From Niastella caeni (GTDB lineage Bacteria > Bacteroidota > Bacteroidia > Chitinophagales > Chitinophagaceae), in NCBI RefSeq assembly GCF_004834005.1, contig NZ_STFF01000006.1, positions 186,001 through 250,000 of the forward strand: 64,000 nucleotides of DNA. The letters are read 5' to 3'. Position numbers and translations under genes: made by a program. This document shows, one piece after another, positions 11,730-19,261 of this stretch (positions are counted from its first letter, which is position 1; each line of letters opens with the position of its first letter). The notes under the pieces are model-generated. The model had not been told where the DNA came from. It did no database searches and saw nothing but the letters and a program-made list of their open reading frames with translations.

Positions 11730-11852
11730 AATAAGCTGTAAGCTGTAAGCTGCAAGCTCTAAGTGCAAGCAAATACGCTTTTAAGAATAAAAAAGGATCG
11801 CGTTGCGATCCTTTTTTGCTTGTAGCTTGCAGCTTAGAACTTACAGCTTCTA
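11730..11852. repeat. Palindromic word repeat, family A, with a terminator at its centre
   Basis: The left arm is TAAGCTGTAAGCTGCAAGC-type words (about 11732-11770). The right arm is the inverted words GCTTGTAGCTTGCAGCTTA (about 11818-11850). Between them is a perfect GC hairpin with A and T runs. The right arm abuts the stop of the convergent lipoprotein gene. Confidence 0.7.
11788..11818. terminator. Bidirectional intrinsic terminator between gcvP and the lipoprotein gene
   Basis: The stem GGATCGC (11795-11801) pairs with GCGATCC (11805-11811) across a 3-nt loop. It is preceded by seven A and followed by six T, so it works in both directions for the convergent genes. Confidence 0.85.
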
Positions 11853-12488
11853 ATCGTTCTGCGCCTGGTCTAACGCACTGCGCAGGTCTTTAATATCGAC
11901 GATAGCCCATTTGCCATCTTCCTGCTTCTCTATCCAATACCTTAAGCGACCAACAGTTGGTAACCCAATAGTAATGCTTCCTTCATCATTGGCAATTTTT
12001 TGATGATCTACTGTCGATTTTTCAATACGTTTCAGGTCTTCTTCGCAATCTTTCGATAACATCACAAAATCGAAGTCAAGCCCGGTAACAGGCGCCTCTG
12101 TTTGTGGTGTCTTTTTCAATTTTTCGCTCACCATGTTAAAATACGCGCGCCACCGGTCTATATATTTATCAGAAACAAATCCACTTTTCTTTAATTCATT
12201 TAAATAGCGTTCGGTGCCCGCTGTATTTACAACATAATACTTTGCTGAATCAGGATTCGTTGAATGAGTAACGATCTCAATTTTTTTAAGTTCTTGGATG
12301 TGTGCGCGATACCATCTTAAAAAGTTGAGAATAGAAGCAGCAGGTTGTTTGTTGAATGCATCATCTGAAGGGGGTACAGCTTCAACAGCAAAAGTGTTTC
12401 CAATGTTCGACATTTTGTTTTTATCAGCCGATGAGCAGGCGGCCAATACAAGCAATAGGCAAATGACAAGTTGTGTTTGGAGTCTCAT
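11850..12488 (-). CDS. Lipoprotein of unknown function (DUF3828-like)
   Basis: I start at the ATG at 12486-12488 because it gives a clean lipoprotein signal, MRLQTQLVICLLLVLAACSS, with lipobox LAAC. An upstream in-frame ATG at 12554 adds 22 poorly fitting residues. The mature part is about 190 residues, with ILNFLRWYRAHIQELKKIEI and a tryptophan-containing end, WAIVDIKDLR. The pattern is reminiscent of DUF3828 periplasmic proteins, but I am not certain. It is probably anchored in the outer or inner membrane facing the periplasm. Confidence 0.7.
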   Translation of the reverse strand: MRLQTQLVICLLLVLAACSSADKNKMSNIGNTFAVEAVPPSDDAFNKQPAASILNFLRWYRAHIQELKKIEIVTHSTNPDSAKYYVVNTAGTERYLNELKKSGFVSDKYIDRWRAYFNMVSEKLKKTPQTEAPVTGLDFDFVMLSKDCEEDLKRIEKSTVDHQKIANDEGSITIGLPTVGRLRYWIEKQEDGKWAIVDIKDLRSALDQAQND

Positions 12489-12590
12489 ATGGAATGGGGG
12501 TTTTAGGATATAGAATATGTGAATATAATATTCAAAAAAATAAAATGCAACCAACTGTTAGCTTTTATTTTAGTATGCAACACCCGCATT

Positions 12591-12612
12591 TTTTATGATT
12601 AAAATCATAAAA
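12591..12612. promoter_or_regulatory. Perfect dyad in the divergent intergenic region
   Basis: TTTTATGATT (12591-12600), two A, then its exact complement AATCATAAAA (12603-12612). It lies in the 275 bp between two divergently transcribed lipoprotein genes. A 10-bp direct repeat CAACTGTTAG also occurs at 12552 and 12651. It could be an operator; no regulator gene is adjacent. Confidence 0.35.
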
Positions 12613-12763
12613 CGCTCTATTAAAGCAGTTTATAGCACTATATTTTTGATCAACTGTTAGATTATCATTACATTAGTAGTTACCTCATCTTATTGATCCA
12701 GCCCATCCACTCTACCAAAACGCATCCTTTCCCGCATTTTATAACCCATAAAACAATTGCTTT

Positions 12764-13309
12764 ATGAGAAAAATCCTTTTGGGAACTATTTGCATTATGC
12801 TATTGGCAGCATGTAAAAACGAATCAGAAAAAGACTCTAAAACGGCCATAGCCGCTGAATCAACCCAAACACGCCCACCTGTAGAGTTTGCCGATCAGAA
12901 ATATATTGACATGGGTAAGAAGGCACTGGAACAATTTGAAAGTGGCGATATCGATACCTGGGCCAGCCGGTTTGCAGATAATGCCATCTTCCGGTGGTCT
13001 TCGGGCGACAGCCTGGCTGGTAAAGAAGCTATTGCCAAATACTGGAAAGAACGTAGAATGAATGTGATCGATTCCCTCCGTTTCTCCAACGAGATCTGGT
13101 TGCCGGTTTCCGTTAACCAGCCGCAGGGACCAGAAGCCAAAGGCGTTTGGCTGTTGAACTGGTACCAGGTGAACGTAACTTTTAAAAACAAACAGAAGCT
13201 ACAGTTCTGGACCCATATAGATATACACTATAACAATGAGAACCTGGTAGATGAAATGATACAATATATTGACAGGGCGCCTATCAATGCAGCAATAGGA
13301 AAGAAGTAA
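12764..13309 (+). CDS. SnoaL-like (NTF2 fold) lipoprotein
   Basis: This 181-residue protein starts MRKILLGTICIMLLAACKNE, a lipoprotein signal with lipobox LAAC. The rest looks like a SnoaL/NTF2-like domain: ALEQFESGDIDTWASRFADN, then DSLAGKEAIAKYWKERR and a later beta-strand region ending in VDEMIQYIDR. NTF2-fold proteins include ketosteroid isomerases and many binding proteins, so no reaction can be assigned. It is divergent from the lipoprotein gene at 11850-12488. Confidence 0.82.
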   Translation: MRKILLGTICIMLLAACKNESEKDSKTAIAAESTQTRPPVEFADQKYIDMGKKALEQFESGDIDTWASRFADNAIFRWSSGDSLAGKEAIAKYWKERRMNVIDSLRFSNEIWLPVSVNQPQGPEAKGVWLLNWYQVNVTFKNKQKLQFWTHIDIHYNNENLVDEMIQYIDRAPINAAIGKK

Positions 13310-13385
13310 GAAGTATGAGGAATGAGGTAAGAAGAACCTGAACTTCAAGCATTGAATTCTTCCTACATCTTACTTCCAACTTCTT
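13308..13385. repeat. Palindromic word repeat, family L (AAGTAAGAAG words)
   Basis: GTAAGAAGTATGAGGAATGAG on the left is matched by the inverted CTTCCTACATCTTACTTCCAA on the right. It lies between, and slightly into the 3' ends of, two convergent genes. Confidence 0.6.
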
Positions 13386-13800
13386 TCTTCATGAACCATT
13401 GGCCGAAGCCTCTGAAAGAAACAAAATCTCCATGGGCATCGGCCAATTTTGTTACGATCTCCCATTCCCCTTCGAACCGGTCATTAACAAACTGACCTGA
13501 ATAACAAATTTCCTGGGAGGGCAATTTTGGCAGAAAACGTTGTCCGTCTTTTTCGTGTTGCCAGTAATGCGGATACCGTTTTACAAAACTGATCGTATTG
13601 TCGAGCAGAGAACCTTCAATAGTAGCAGGCTGTTGAAAATGATCAGTTGCTTCAGCATCTGTGCATTCCCCTTTTATTAACCCATTAACAATTGTTATAT
13701 CCAATTCAAAAGTGACCCTTTTGCCTTTTACTGGTTCATCATACTCATCTCCATAGGTATACTCTCCTACCCATTTACCACAATATTGGTTATCGTTCAT
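13363..13800 (-). CDS. Hypothetical protein, beta-rich
   Basis: This 145-residue protein (MNDNQYCGKWVGEYTYGDEY...) has no signal peptide. It alternates G-x-W, ECTD and EGEWEI strands in a way that suggests a small lipocalin-like or avidin-like beta barrel (residues GKWVGEYTYG, IEGSLLDNTISFV, YSGQFVNDRFEGEWEI). I do not recognise a family. The last residues (MKKEVGSKM) are encoded within the family-L repeat. Confidence 0.65.
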   Translation of the reverse strand: MNDNQYCGKWVGEYTYGDEYDEPVKGKRVTFELDITIVNGLIKGECTDAEATDHFQQPATIEGSLLDNTISFVKRYPHYWQHEKDGQRFLPKLPSQEICYSGQFVNDRFEGEWEIVTKLADAHGDFVSFRGFGQWFMKKEVGSKM

Positions 13801-14003
13801 ATAAACTCAAATTATTATTAATTTGATAGACTATAAAAGTAGCCATTAAGCAGCACTAAGTAAAGAATTTAACGCTAATATACAACCCTTCTTAATAGTC
13901 ACATTTATAGTACGTTAAGTTGCATTTCGTTATTGAAACGTTATCAGTATTTTTTCATTTTATACCTAGCGTACTTTTTGTAGTCATATGATTGAACTTA
14001 AAA

Positions 14004-14396
14004 ATGAGTAAAATGAAAACGATAACATTAATAATAATCTGCGCATTGGGCCTAACCTTCCATGCATCAGCCCAAAAGGTGGTACGCGCTGTGCCACGTT
14101 ATTACCCAAGAACACATGTTTCCGTTGGCGTTGGATTTGGCGCCTGGGGGCCTTATTATCCTTATTACTACAATCCGTGGTATGCTTACCCTCCGGGTTA
14201 TGCATTCAGGACAAGGCCTACCAAACTTGATATGCAAATAGAAGATATCCGGCTCGATTATAAAGACAAGATTTGGTCGGCTCGTCATGACGAAAGCATT
14301 TCACGTAAAGAAAGAAGACAAAAAGTACATGACCTGAAACATGAACGTGATAACGAGATCCTGCAAGCGAAGAGGAATTATTATAAGAGGCGGTAA
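14004..14396 (+). CDS. Secreted basic protein with Tyr/Pro/Gly-rich stretch
   Basis: The start is ATG at 14004 (or 14013) rather than the upstream TTG, because MKTITLIIICALGLTFHASA is a classic signal peptide. The mature protein has a Tyr/Pro/Gly-rich segment (WGPYYPYYYNPWYAYPPGY) followed by a charged helix (IEDIRLDYKDKIWSARHDE ... RNYYKRR). Such small proteins are common in Bacteroidota and are probably periplasmic or surface-located. Function is unknown. TACTTTTTG at 13971-13979 resembles a -7 element with one extra base. Confidence 0.7.
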   Translation: MSKMKTITLIIICALGLTFHASAQKVVRAVPRYYPRTHVSVGVGFGAWGPYYPYYYNPWYAYPPGYAFRTRPTKLDMQIEDIRLDYKDKIWSARHDESISRKERRQKVHDLKHERDNEILQAKRNYYKRR

Positions 14397-14455
14397 TACA
14401 GCTTTGTGACATGGTTGGTTAATTGAACCTTTGTGGTCATAGGTTTACGAAGAAA

Positions 14456-14556
14456 AAATTTAGAGATTCGGAATTTAGAGATTTTGGGATTTGTTTAGAA
14501 GGCAAAAACTAAATGAAATCTCAAAATCTCTAAATCTCAAAATCAGAAATCCTAAA
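14456..14556. repeat. Palindromic word repeat, family C (AGATTTTGAGATTT), copy 1
   Basis: GATTCGGAATTTAGAGATT-type words are followed, across a core GTTTAGAAGGCAAAAACTAA, by the inverted words AAATCTCAAAATCTCTAAAT. It lies between convergent genes and runs into the stop of the lyase gene. Two homologous copies lie at 24216 and 60570. Confidence 0.75.
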
Positions 14557-15520
14557 TAGCAGGATCCGGCAATATCTTCGGCTCCATGATCGCGCGGGTA
14601 TCTACCGGCGTTATATTTAACCTGCTGCACCATTGCGTAAAACTATCATAAATCCCTTTGAGCACATCTTTTTGCGCCGGCGTAAGCTCCTGCACATAGG
14701 CCCTACTGATAGTACGTACCGGTAAACCGCGCAATTGCAGGAAATATTTAGCGCTCATAGGATAAGCCTGGTGAATAAGCGGATCAACCCGGGTAAGTTC
14801 CGACTGCAACCATTTTACATCTTCCTGCTTACCGGGATCATTCGCATTGTTACACATCCACACCAATGCTTCAGGATAAAAATTACCGCTTATAGAAGAC
14901 ATACCCCTTGCGCCCATTTGCAAGCTGTACATGGCATTAGGTGTATGTGCATCAAAAAAGTCGAAGCCCGGTACGTTGGCAATCTGCAGTTTCTCCTTCA
15001 CTTTGTCCGGTTCAATGCTGGTGTCCTTATGGTATTTCAACCGGCCTGTTGAAAGCAGTGTTTTAAACACATCGGCTGATAAAATTCGTTTATACGGCGC
15101 CGGGCACTCATAGGTACCCATGGGAATATTTGGCGTTAATGAAAACATTTTGTCGAACCGCTTCAGCAATACATCATCCCCATCATCCACATTCGCAAAG
15201 TGCCCGGTAATTAATACCACGGCATCGATCCCCGTATCATATATTTTTTTACTGAACTCGGCTTTATCTTCAATGGTAAGCCCAAATGAACCGGTGGCAA
15301 CAACCGGCACCCGGCCATTTACATACCTCACTATATGAGCAGTCAATTCAAGCCGCTCATCTTCACTGATGCTATACATTTCACTGCTAAGGCAGTTGGC
15401 AAAAAAACCACGTACTCCGGCTGCCAGGTAAAAATCGATCAACCGTTCTACCATATCAAAATCAATCTTTGCCTTCAGGTTAAACGGCGTGATCATTACC
15501 GGAACAAATCTTTTTTCCAT
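14552..15520 (-). CDS. Dihydrodipicolinate synthase / N-acetylneuraminate lyase family aldolase
   Basis: This 322-residue TIM-barrel class I aldolase has its Schiff-base lysine at K165 in LKYHKDTS and its catalytic tyrosine at Y137 in GTYECP. The usual GTTGE substrate loop is replaced by NCLSSEMYSIS, so it is unlikely to be the housekeeping DapA. An SSS-family symporter lies 167 bp upstream on the same strand, which suggests uptake and cleavage of a sialic-acid-like or other keto-acid sugar. That role is inferred from context only. Confidence 0.88.
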   Translation of the reverse strand: MEKRFVPVMITPFNLKAKIDFDMVERLIDFYLAAGVRGFFANCLSSEMYSISEDERLELTAHIVRYVNGRVPVVATGSFGLTIEDKAEFSKKIYDTGIDAVVLITGHFANVDDGDDVLLKRFDKMFSLTPNIPMGTYECPAPYKRILSADVFKTLLSTGRLKYHKDTSIEPDKVKEKLQIANVPGFDFFDAHTPNAMYSLQMGARGMSSISGNFYPEALVWMCNNANDPGKQEDVKWLQSELTRVDPLIHQAYPMSAKYFLQLRGLPVRTISRAYVQELTPAQKDVLKGIYDSFTQWCSRLNITPVDTRAIMEPKILPDPAI

Positions 15521-15687
15521 CCCGTTTATTTTGATTGTTGTTTCTAAAATACAGGCTTTACGCCCTCTAAAATTAAAAAGTAAATATTGTATTACAGAAA
15601 GTTGTCGAATTAAAATCCGTTATTTAATATTCCTTGTCAGACTATTGAAAATGAAGATATAATGTTTCCACTGAAGGATCATCCTGA

Positions 15688-17241
15688 TCACACCTGACGG
15701 TTATCGGCCTGCCTGCCAAAGCCCTGGCGCAGGCGGGCTAAAAACTTGCCTGTTAAAAATATGGTTAAGGTGCCTATGACGATGGTCATATTTGCGTGCA
15801 AATTGGTGCGTAGCCAGGCGTAATCGTCTGGCAACTGACGCGAAAAGGTTAGCCAGATGATCACCAGCACCCCGACGATCACGGCTATAACGGCTTCGAT
15901 ATTTTTGGCCTTGCGGGCCAGTAATCCTAATAAAAACAATCCTAAAATACCACCTGAAAATATGCCTGCCAGTTTCCACCAGGCATCCAGCAAACTTTTA
16001 ACGCCAATCATCCCAATGCCAAAACTAATAGCCAGTACGCCCATTACCGCCGTGGCCACATACAATACGCGCATTTGGGCTTTGGGTGAGGCTTCTTTAT
16101 TAAAGTAACGCAGGTAAATATCTTTCAGAAAAACGGTGGCCGAACTGTTCATGCCACTGCTCATGGTGCTCATGGCAGCCGATAAAATAGCAGCAATGAT
16201 CAAACCCAGCAGCCCGCGTGGCACTTCATTCCGCATAAAATAGGGCAATACACGGTCGCCATAATCGGCAGGCGTTAGGTCGGTGAAAGCAATATTTTTT
16301 TCAGCCGCTACCTGTTGCTGCAATGGCAGAATCAGGTCAGGATGCTGATGATAATAGGCGAATAAAGCAGTACCGATAAAAAAGAACAACATGCTTACCG
16401 GCACATAAAACAATACGCACATCCAGATGCTTCTGCTGGCATCGCGGCTATTGCGCGCCGTATGGTATCGTTGAATATAATTCTGATCGATACCGAAATT
16501 ATTAAGGTTGATAAAAAAACCGTACAAAAAGATCACCCAGAAGGTTGACATTGAAAACCCCGACAGATTAAAACTTCCCAAACTGAATTTATCGTTGACT
16601 TTCCCGGTTTCAATTATATAATTAAAGCCGCCATTCAGGCGGGAAACGATCAGGTAAAGGATCAGCAAGGCGCCTAACGTTTTAATGATGGCCTGCACCA
16701 CTTCCGTCCAGATAACCGCTTTCATTCCACCCATCATGGTGTAAATAATAATGCAAATGCCCGTGGTGATCATGATAGCCGGCATGGAATAACCGGTGAG
16801 GGCTTTCAACGTTAAAGCGATTGAATAAAAAATGGTTCCCATGCGCGCCAGTTGTATCAGCACAAAACAGATCATGGCATAGGTACGCGCCCAGGGCCCG
16901 AACCGTTCTTCCAGATGGGTATAGGCGCTGATGGCCTCACTGTTACGATAAAATGGAACAAAGAACCGGGAAGCAATAAAAGCAGCAAAAGGCATCGATA
17001 AACTAAATACAAAAGAATTCCAGTTAGCGCCAAACGATTTACCAGGATCGCCCAGGAAAGTGATTGCACTTAAAAAAGTTGCATAAAACGACATGCCCAA
17101 TGCCCAACCTGGAATGGCGCCAGAGGCTACGGTATATTGATCGGACCCTTTATTCTTTCCACTCAACAACACCCCCACGGCTATCATGGCGGCAAAATAT
17201 ATGGCTATAATTGTTAAATCGACAGTTGGTAAATGATTCAT
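15688..17241 (-). CDS. Sodium:solute symporter (SSS) family transporter
   Basis: This 517-residue protein begins MNHLPTVDLTIIAIYFAAMIAV and has about 13 hydrophobic helices. Typical SSS features include ASGAIPGWALGMSFYATFLSAITFLG near the N-terminus and AILSAAMSTMSSGMNSSATVFL in the Na+ site helix 8 region. It would import an organic solute with Na+; with the adjacent aldolase, a sugar acid is the best guess. The last 15 residues (RLRQGFGRQADNRQV) are encoded by a GC-rich REP-like palindrome and are probably not part of the ancestral protein. Confidence 0.9.
   Translation of the reverse strand: MNHLPTVDLTIIAIYFAAMIAVGVLLSGKNKGSDQYTVASGAIPGWALGMSFYATFLSAITFLGDPGKSFGANWNSFVFSLSMPFAAFIASRFFVPFYRNSEAISAYTHLEERFGPWARTYAMICFVLIQLARMGTIFYSIALTLKALTGYSMPAIMITTGICIIIYTMMGGMKAVIWTEVVQAIIKTLGALLILYLIVSRLNGGFNYIIETGKVNDKFSLGSFNLSGFSMSTFWVIFLYGFFINLNNFGIDQNYIQRYHTARNSRDASRSIWMCVLFYVPVSMLFFFIGTALFAYYHQHPDLILPLQQQVAAEKNIAFTDLTPADYGDRVLPYFMRNEVPRGLLGLIIAAILSAAMSTMSSGMNSSATVFLKDIYLRYFNKEASPKAQMRVLYVATAVMGVLAISFGIGMIGVKSLLDAWWKLAGIFSGGILGLFLLGLLARKAKNIEAVIAVIVGVLVIIWLTFSRQLPDDYAWLRTNLHANMTIVIGTLTIFLTGKFLARLRQGFGRQADNRQV
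15698..15740. repeat. REP-like GC-rich palindrome in the symporter 3' end
   Basis: The sequence has GCCTGCCTGCC, AAAGCCCTGGCG and CAGGCGGGC in order. The AAGCCCTGGCG core also occurs in an RNase P RNA stem at 18927-18937, and the GCCTGCC/GGCAGGC words form the perfect palindrome at 49397. Confidence 0.6.
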
Positions 17242-17282
17242 GTTTCAAGCAATCTATCCCTTGAAGTAAATGTATGGATAAA

Positions 17283-17412
17283 TGGCCAATAGGCAATAAG
17301 CAGTTGGCAGTTACCAGGTACCAGGTACCGGGCTCAAACTTATTGCTGCCTGATTAAAGGGAAGCGTTCTGCATTAGGGACCCGGTAACCAGTAACCGGA
17401 AACTGGTAAGAA
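17283..17412. repeat. Palindromic word repeat, families H and B
   Basis: GGCAATAAGCAGTTGGCAG and ACCAGGTACCAGGTACCGG on the left are answered by GGTAACCAGTAACCGGAAAC on the right. It occupies the first part of the 583 bp gene-free stretch 17242-17824, in which I see no credible gene. Confidence 0.6.
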
Positions 17413-17554
17413 TTAAGCGCCAACGTTGGCGTACAAGTGAATATTTGGCATGCTGATTTTTATGCCCGCTTTAATAAAAGATTGACAGATATTAATGATG
17501 TAGATGAACGTTATAAATGGAAGTCGCACCATATTCAGGTAGGAATAGCGGTAC

Positions 17555-17818
17555 GGATAATGTGAAAATGAGTTCGCCTTTGTATTGCATTTCCATTTGC
17601 ACATTTTCGAATTTGCACATTTGCTAATTAAAACTAGTTGCCAGGCAAAGGTGGGTCGGTCGTGCTAAAGGTGACGCCCACCCTTTGCACTGGCGTAGAG
17701 TACGGATTGTAAATGGGAAATTAGTCCCGGTTAAACCGGGAGGAAATGTGCAAATGAGTTCACCTTTGTATTGCATTTCCATTTGCATATTTTCGAATTT
17801 GCACATTTGCTAATTAGT
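17555..17818. repeat. Direct repeat of about 70 bp enclosing two hairpins
   Basis: The sequence from about 17560 to 17630 (family-D words, e.g. TTGCATTTCCATTTGCACA and TTCGAATTTGCACATTTGC) recurs almost unchanged at about 17745-17815. Between the copies are two hairpins: 17641-17693 (CCAGGCAAAGGTGGG against CCCACCCTTTGCACTGG) and 17726-17740 (CCCGGTT-A-AACCGGG). Confidence 0.7.
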
Positions 17819-17824
17819 ATTTTA

Positions 17825-18232
17825 CTAATTAACCAGGCATCCGTTGGTAAGAACAACATCGCTCAAATAGCCTGAGCAAACACCTTTAATGGTGATCTTA
17901 TCTCCCAGCTTTAACGGCCTGGTGGTTGACTCTGTCGTATTTAATGAACAGGATATGCCCACCATCGGGTCACCGGTGTTCAGGATCACTACCCTGCCTT
18001 CATGGGGAATGGTTTTAACTACAAGTACATGTCCGCTAACCTGCAGTACTTTATTTAAATAGGCCTGGTTAGCCTGAAGCTGATCGGAAGTGAATTTTGC
18101 ATATAGCTCGGTTGCAGTGACCGGGATACCGGCTTCTGAAACCACGTTTCGTGGCGGCTTGTTGTGGGAATAAATTAAAAATCCGGCGAGCGTGGCTACA
18201 AAGGCGCATCCCAGGGTGAATAACATCCTCAT
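17825..18232 (-). CDS. OB-fold (tRNA_anti-like) exported protein
   Basis: This 135-residue protein has an N-terminal signal or anchor (MRMLFTLGCAFVATLAGFLIY). It is followed by ELYAKFTSDQLQANQAYLNK and V-x-GHVLVVK ... LKLGDKITIKGVCSGYLSDV, the layout of the tRNA_anti-like OB-fold family (PF12869). These are small periplasmic OB-fold proteins of unknown function in Bacteroidota. A direct-repeat region follows its stop. Confidence 0.78.
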   Translation of the reverse strand: MRMLFTLGCAFVATLAGFLIYSHNKPPRNVVSEAGIPVTATELYAKFTSDQLQANQAYLNKVLQVSGHVLVVKTIPHEGRVVILNTGDPMVGISCSLNTTESTTRPLKLGDKITIKGVCSGYLSDVVLTNGCLVN

Positions 18233-18661
18233 AAGGCGAATTTTACGGTTACAAATAGGCCCTACGGTTCATAGTTACGGGGGGATTACATTACTTAGGA
18301 AAATTACGTTTGTCGATGGCCGGGAAAGCCATTGTGAAGTGGATAAGGTATATATCTTACTGAACATATAAACGCTGTTCCGCACACGGCACGTTTATGT
18401 AGTATTTAATTAAAAGCATATTAAAAAATCCAAAAATGGTGCCTGTTTTGGGTGAAGTGGATCCATGTGTAGATATAGCTGTGCATATCAAGTAGTAATA
18501 CATTATGGTTGGGGATAAGTCGGCAGGTTGACGAGTTGACAAGTTAATTGGTAACAAGGTGATAAGAAGGGGAGAAGTATGATGTAAGACATTTCAGACT
18601 GACGTTCGCTGCGCCTTACGACTGCCCTGGCTTGCAGAGGTTTCCCCATTGACCATTCACC
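18233..18661. other. Gene-free stretch upstream of the OB-fold gene and downstream of rnpB
   Basis: I see no convincing gene here. At 18519-18560 there is a fragment of family-G words (AGTCGGCAGGTTGACGAGTT). The rest is unremarkable. Confidence 0.5.
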
Positions 18662-18669
18662 AAAAAAAA

Positions 18670-19124
18670 TAACTACAAACCTGTAAGCCGGATTCTGTAT
18701 CCCGATCTACGATCGGGAGGCTATCATTTATCTGGTCCAGCCATTGCTGACTGGATCGTTCTGCCTACCCACCCAACGTTCCTCCCCGCAATACTGCGGG
18801 AAGAATCGGACGAGCCGCCCTTCAACGCTGGTATACATGGCATTTCAGCATGCAAGGTTTACCCGCCTTACCGGTCGCCCGGCAAAGCCGTGGGCTCTTA
18901 CCCCACGTTTTCATCTTTACCCTCCGAAGCCCTGGCGAAGGAGGCCTTGCCATACTCGGACGAATCCCGACCATAGGTCGGGACGAAGGCAGTAATTTTC
19001 TGTGGCACTGTCTGTTCCTCCCGACAAGTCGGGAAGACCCGGCTATTCACCGGTACATTGCCCTATGCTGTCCGGACTTTCCTCCACCCCTGAATCGGGA
19101 AGGCGATAGCCCGGTTTGTAGTTA
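18670..19124 (-). ncRNA. rnpB: RNase P RNA, bacterial class A
   Basis: This is the catalytic RNA that trims tRNA 5' ends. The ends form a perfect 12-bp P1 helix (TAACTACAAACC at the 5' end against GGTTTGTAGTTA at the 3' end). The conserved GGAGGAAAGTCCGGAC follows the 5' end, GGGTAAGAGCCCACGG lies in the middle, and ACAGAATCCGGCTTA lies near the 3' end. Eight T after P1 (18662-18669) suit termination. At about 455 nt it is longer than usual. Several peripheral stems are near-perfect palindromes: 18701-18717, 18785-18800, 18921-18944, 18965-18983 and 19019-19034. Confidence 0.95.
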
Positions 19125-19261
19125 CATACAAAGGTAAGTTTTATGGCTTGATTGGCCTGATGGCTATGAAATCCGCCGTTTAAAACCCAGATTGCTTATT
19201 GTAAGCAAGCTCAATGGGCGGCAACCCAACCATCGAACAATTGAACCATCGACCCATCTAA

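Noticed and set aside
17641..17740. Insertion sequence or its ends
   Set aside because: There is no transposase and no target duplication beyond the repeat itself; the two hairpins are short.
17413..17806. Small minus-strand frames of about 60 residues
   Set aside because: They are made of family-D repeat words and hairpins and have no family features.
18357..18557. 66-residue minus-strand frame
   Set aside because: Its N-terminal part is repeat words and it lacks any recognisable feature.
18744..19137. Two plus-strand open frames of 83-95 residues
   Set aside because: They lie antisense to the RNase P RNA, whose conserved cores and P1 pairing are clear.
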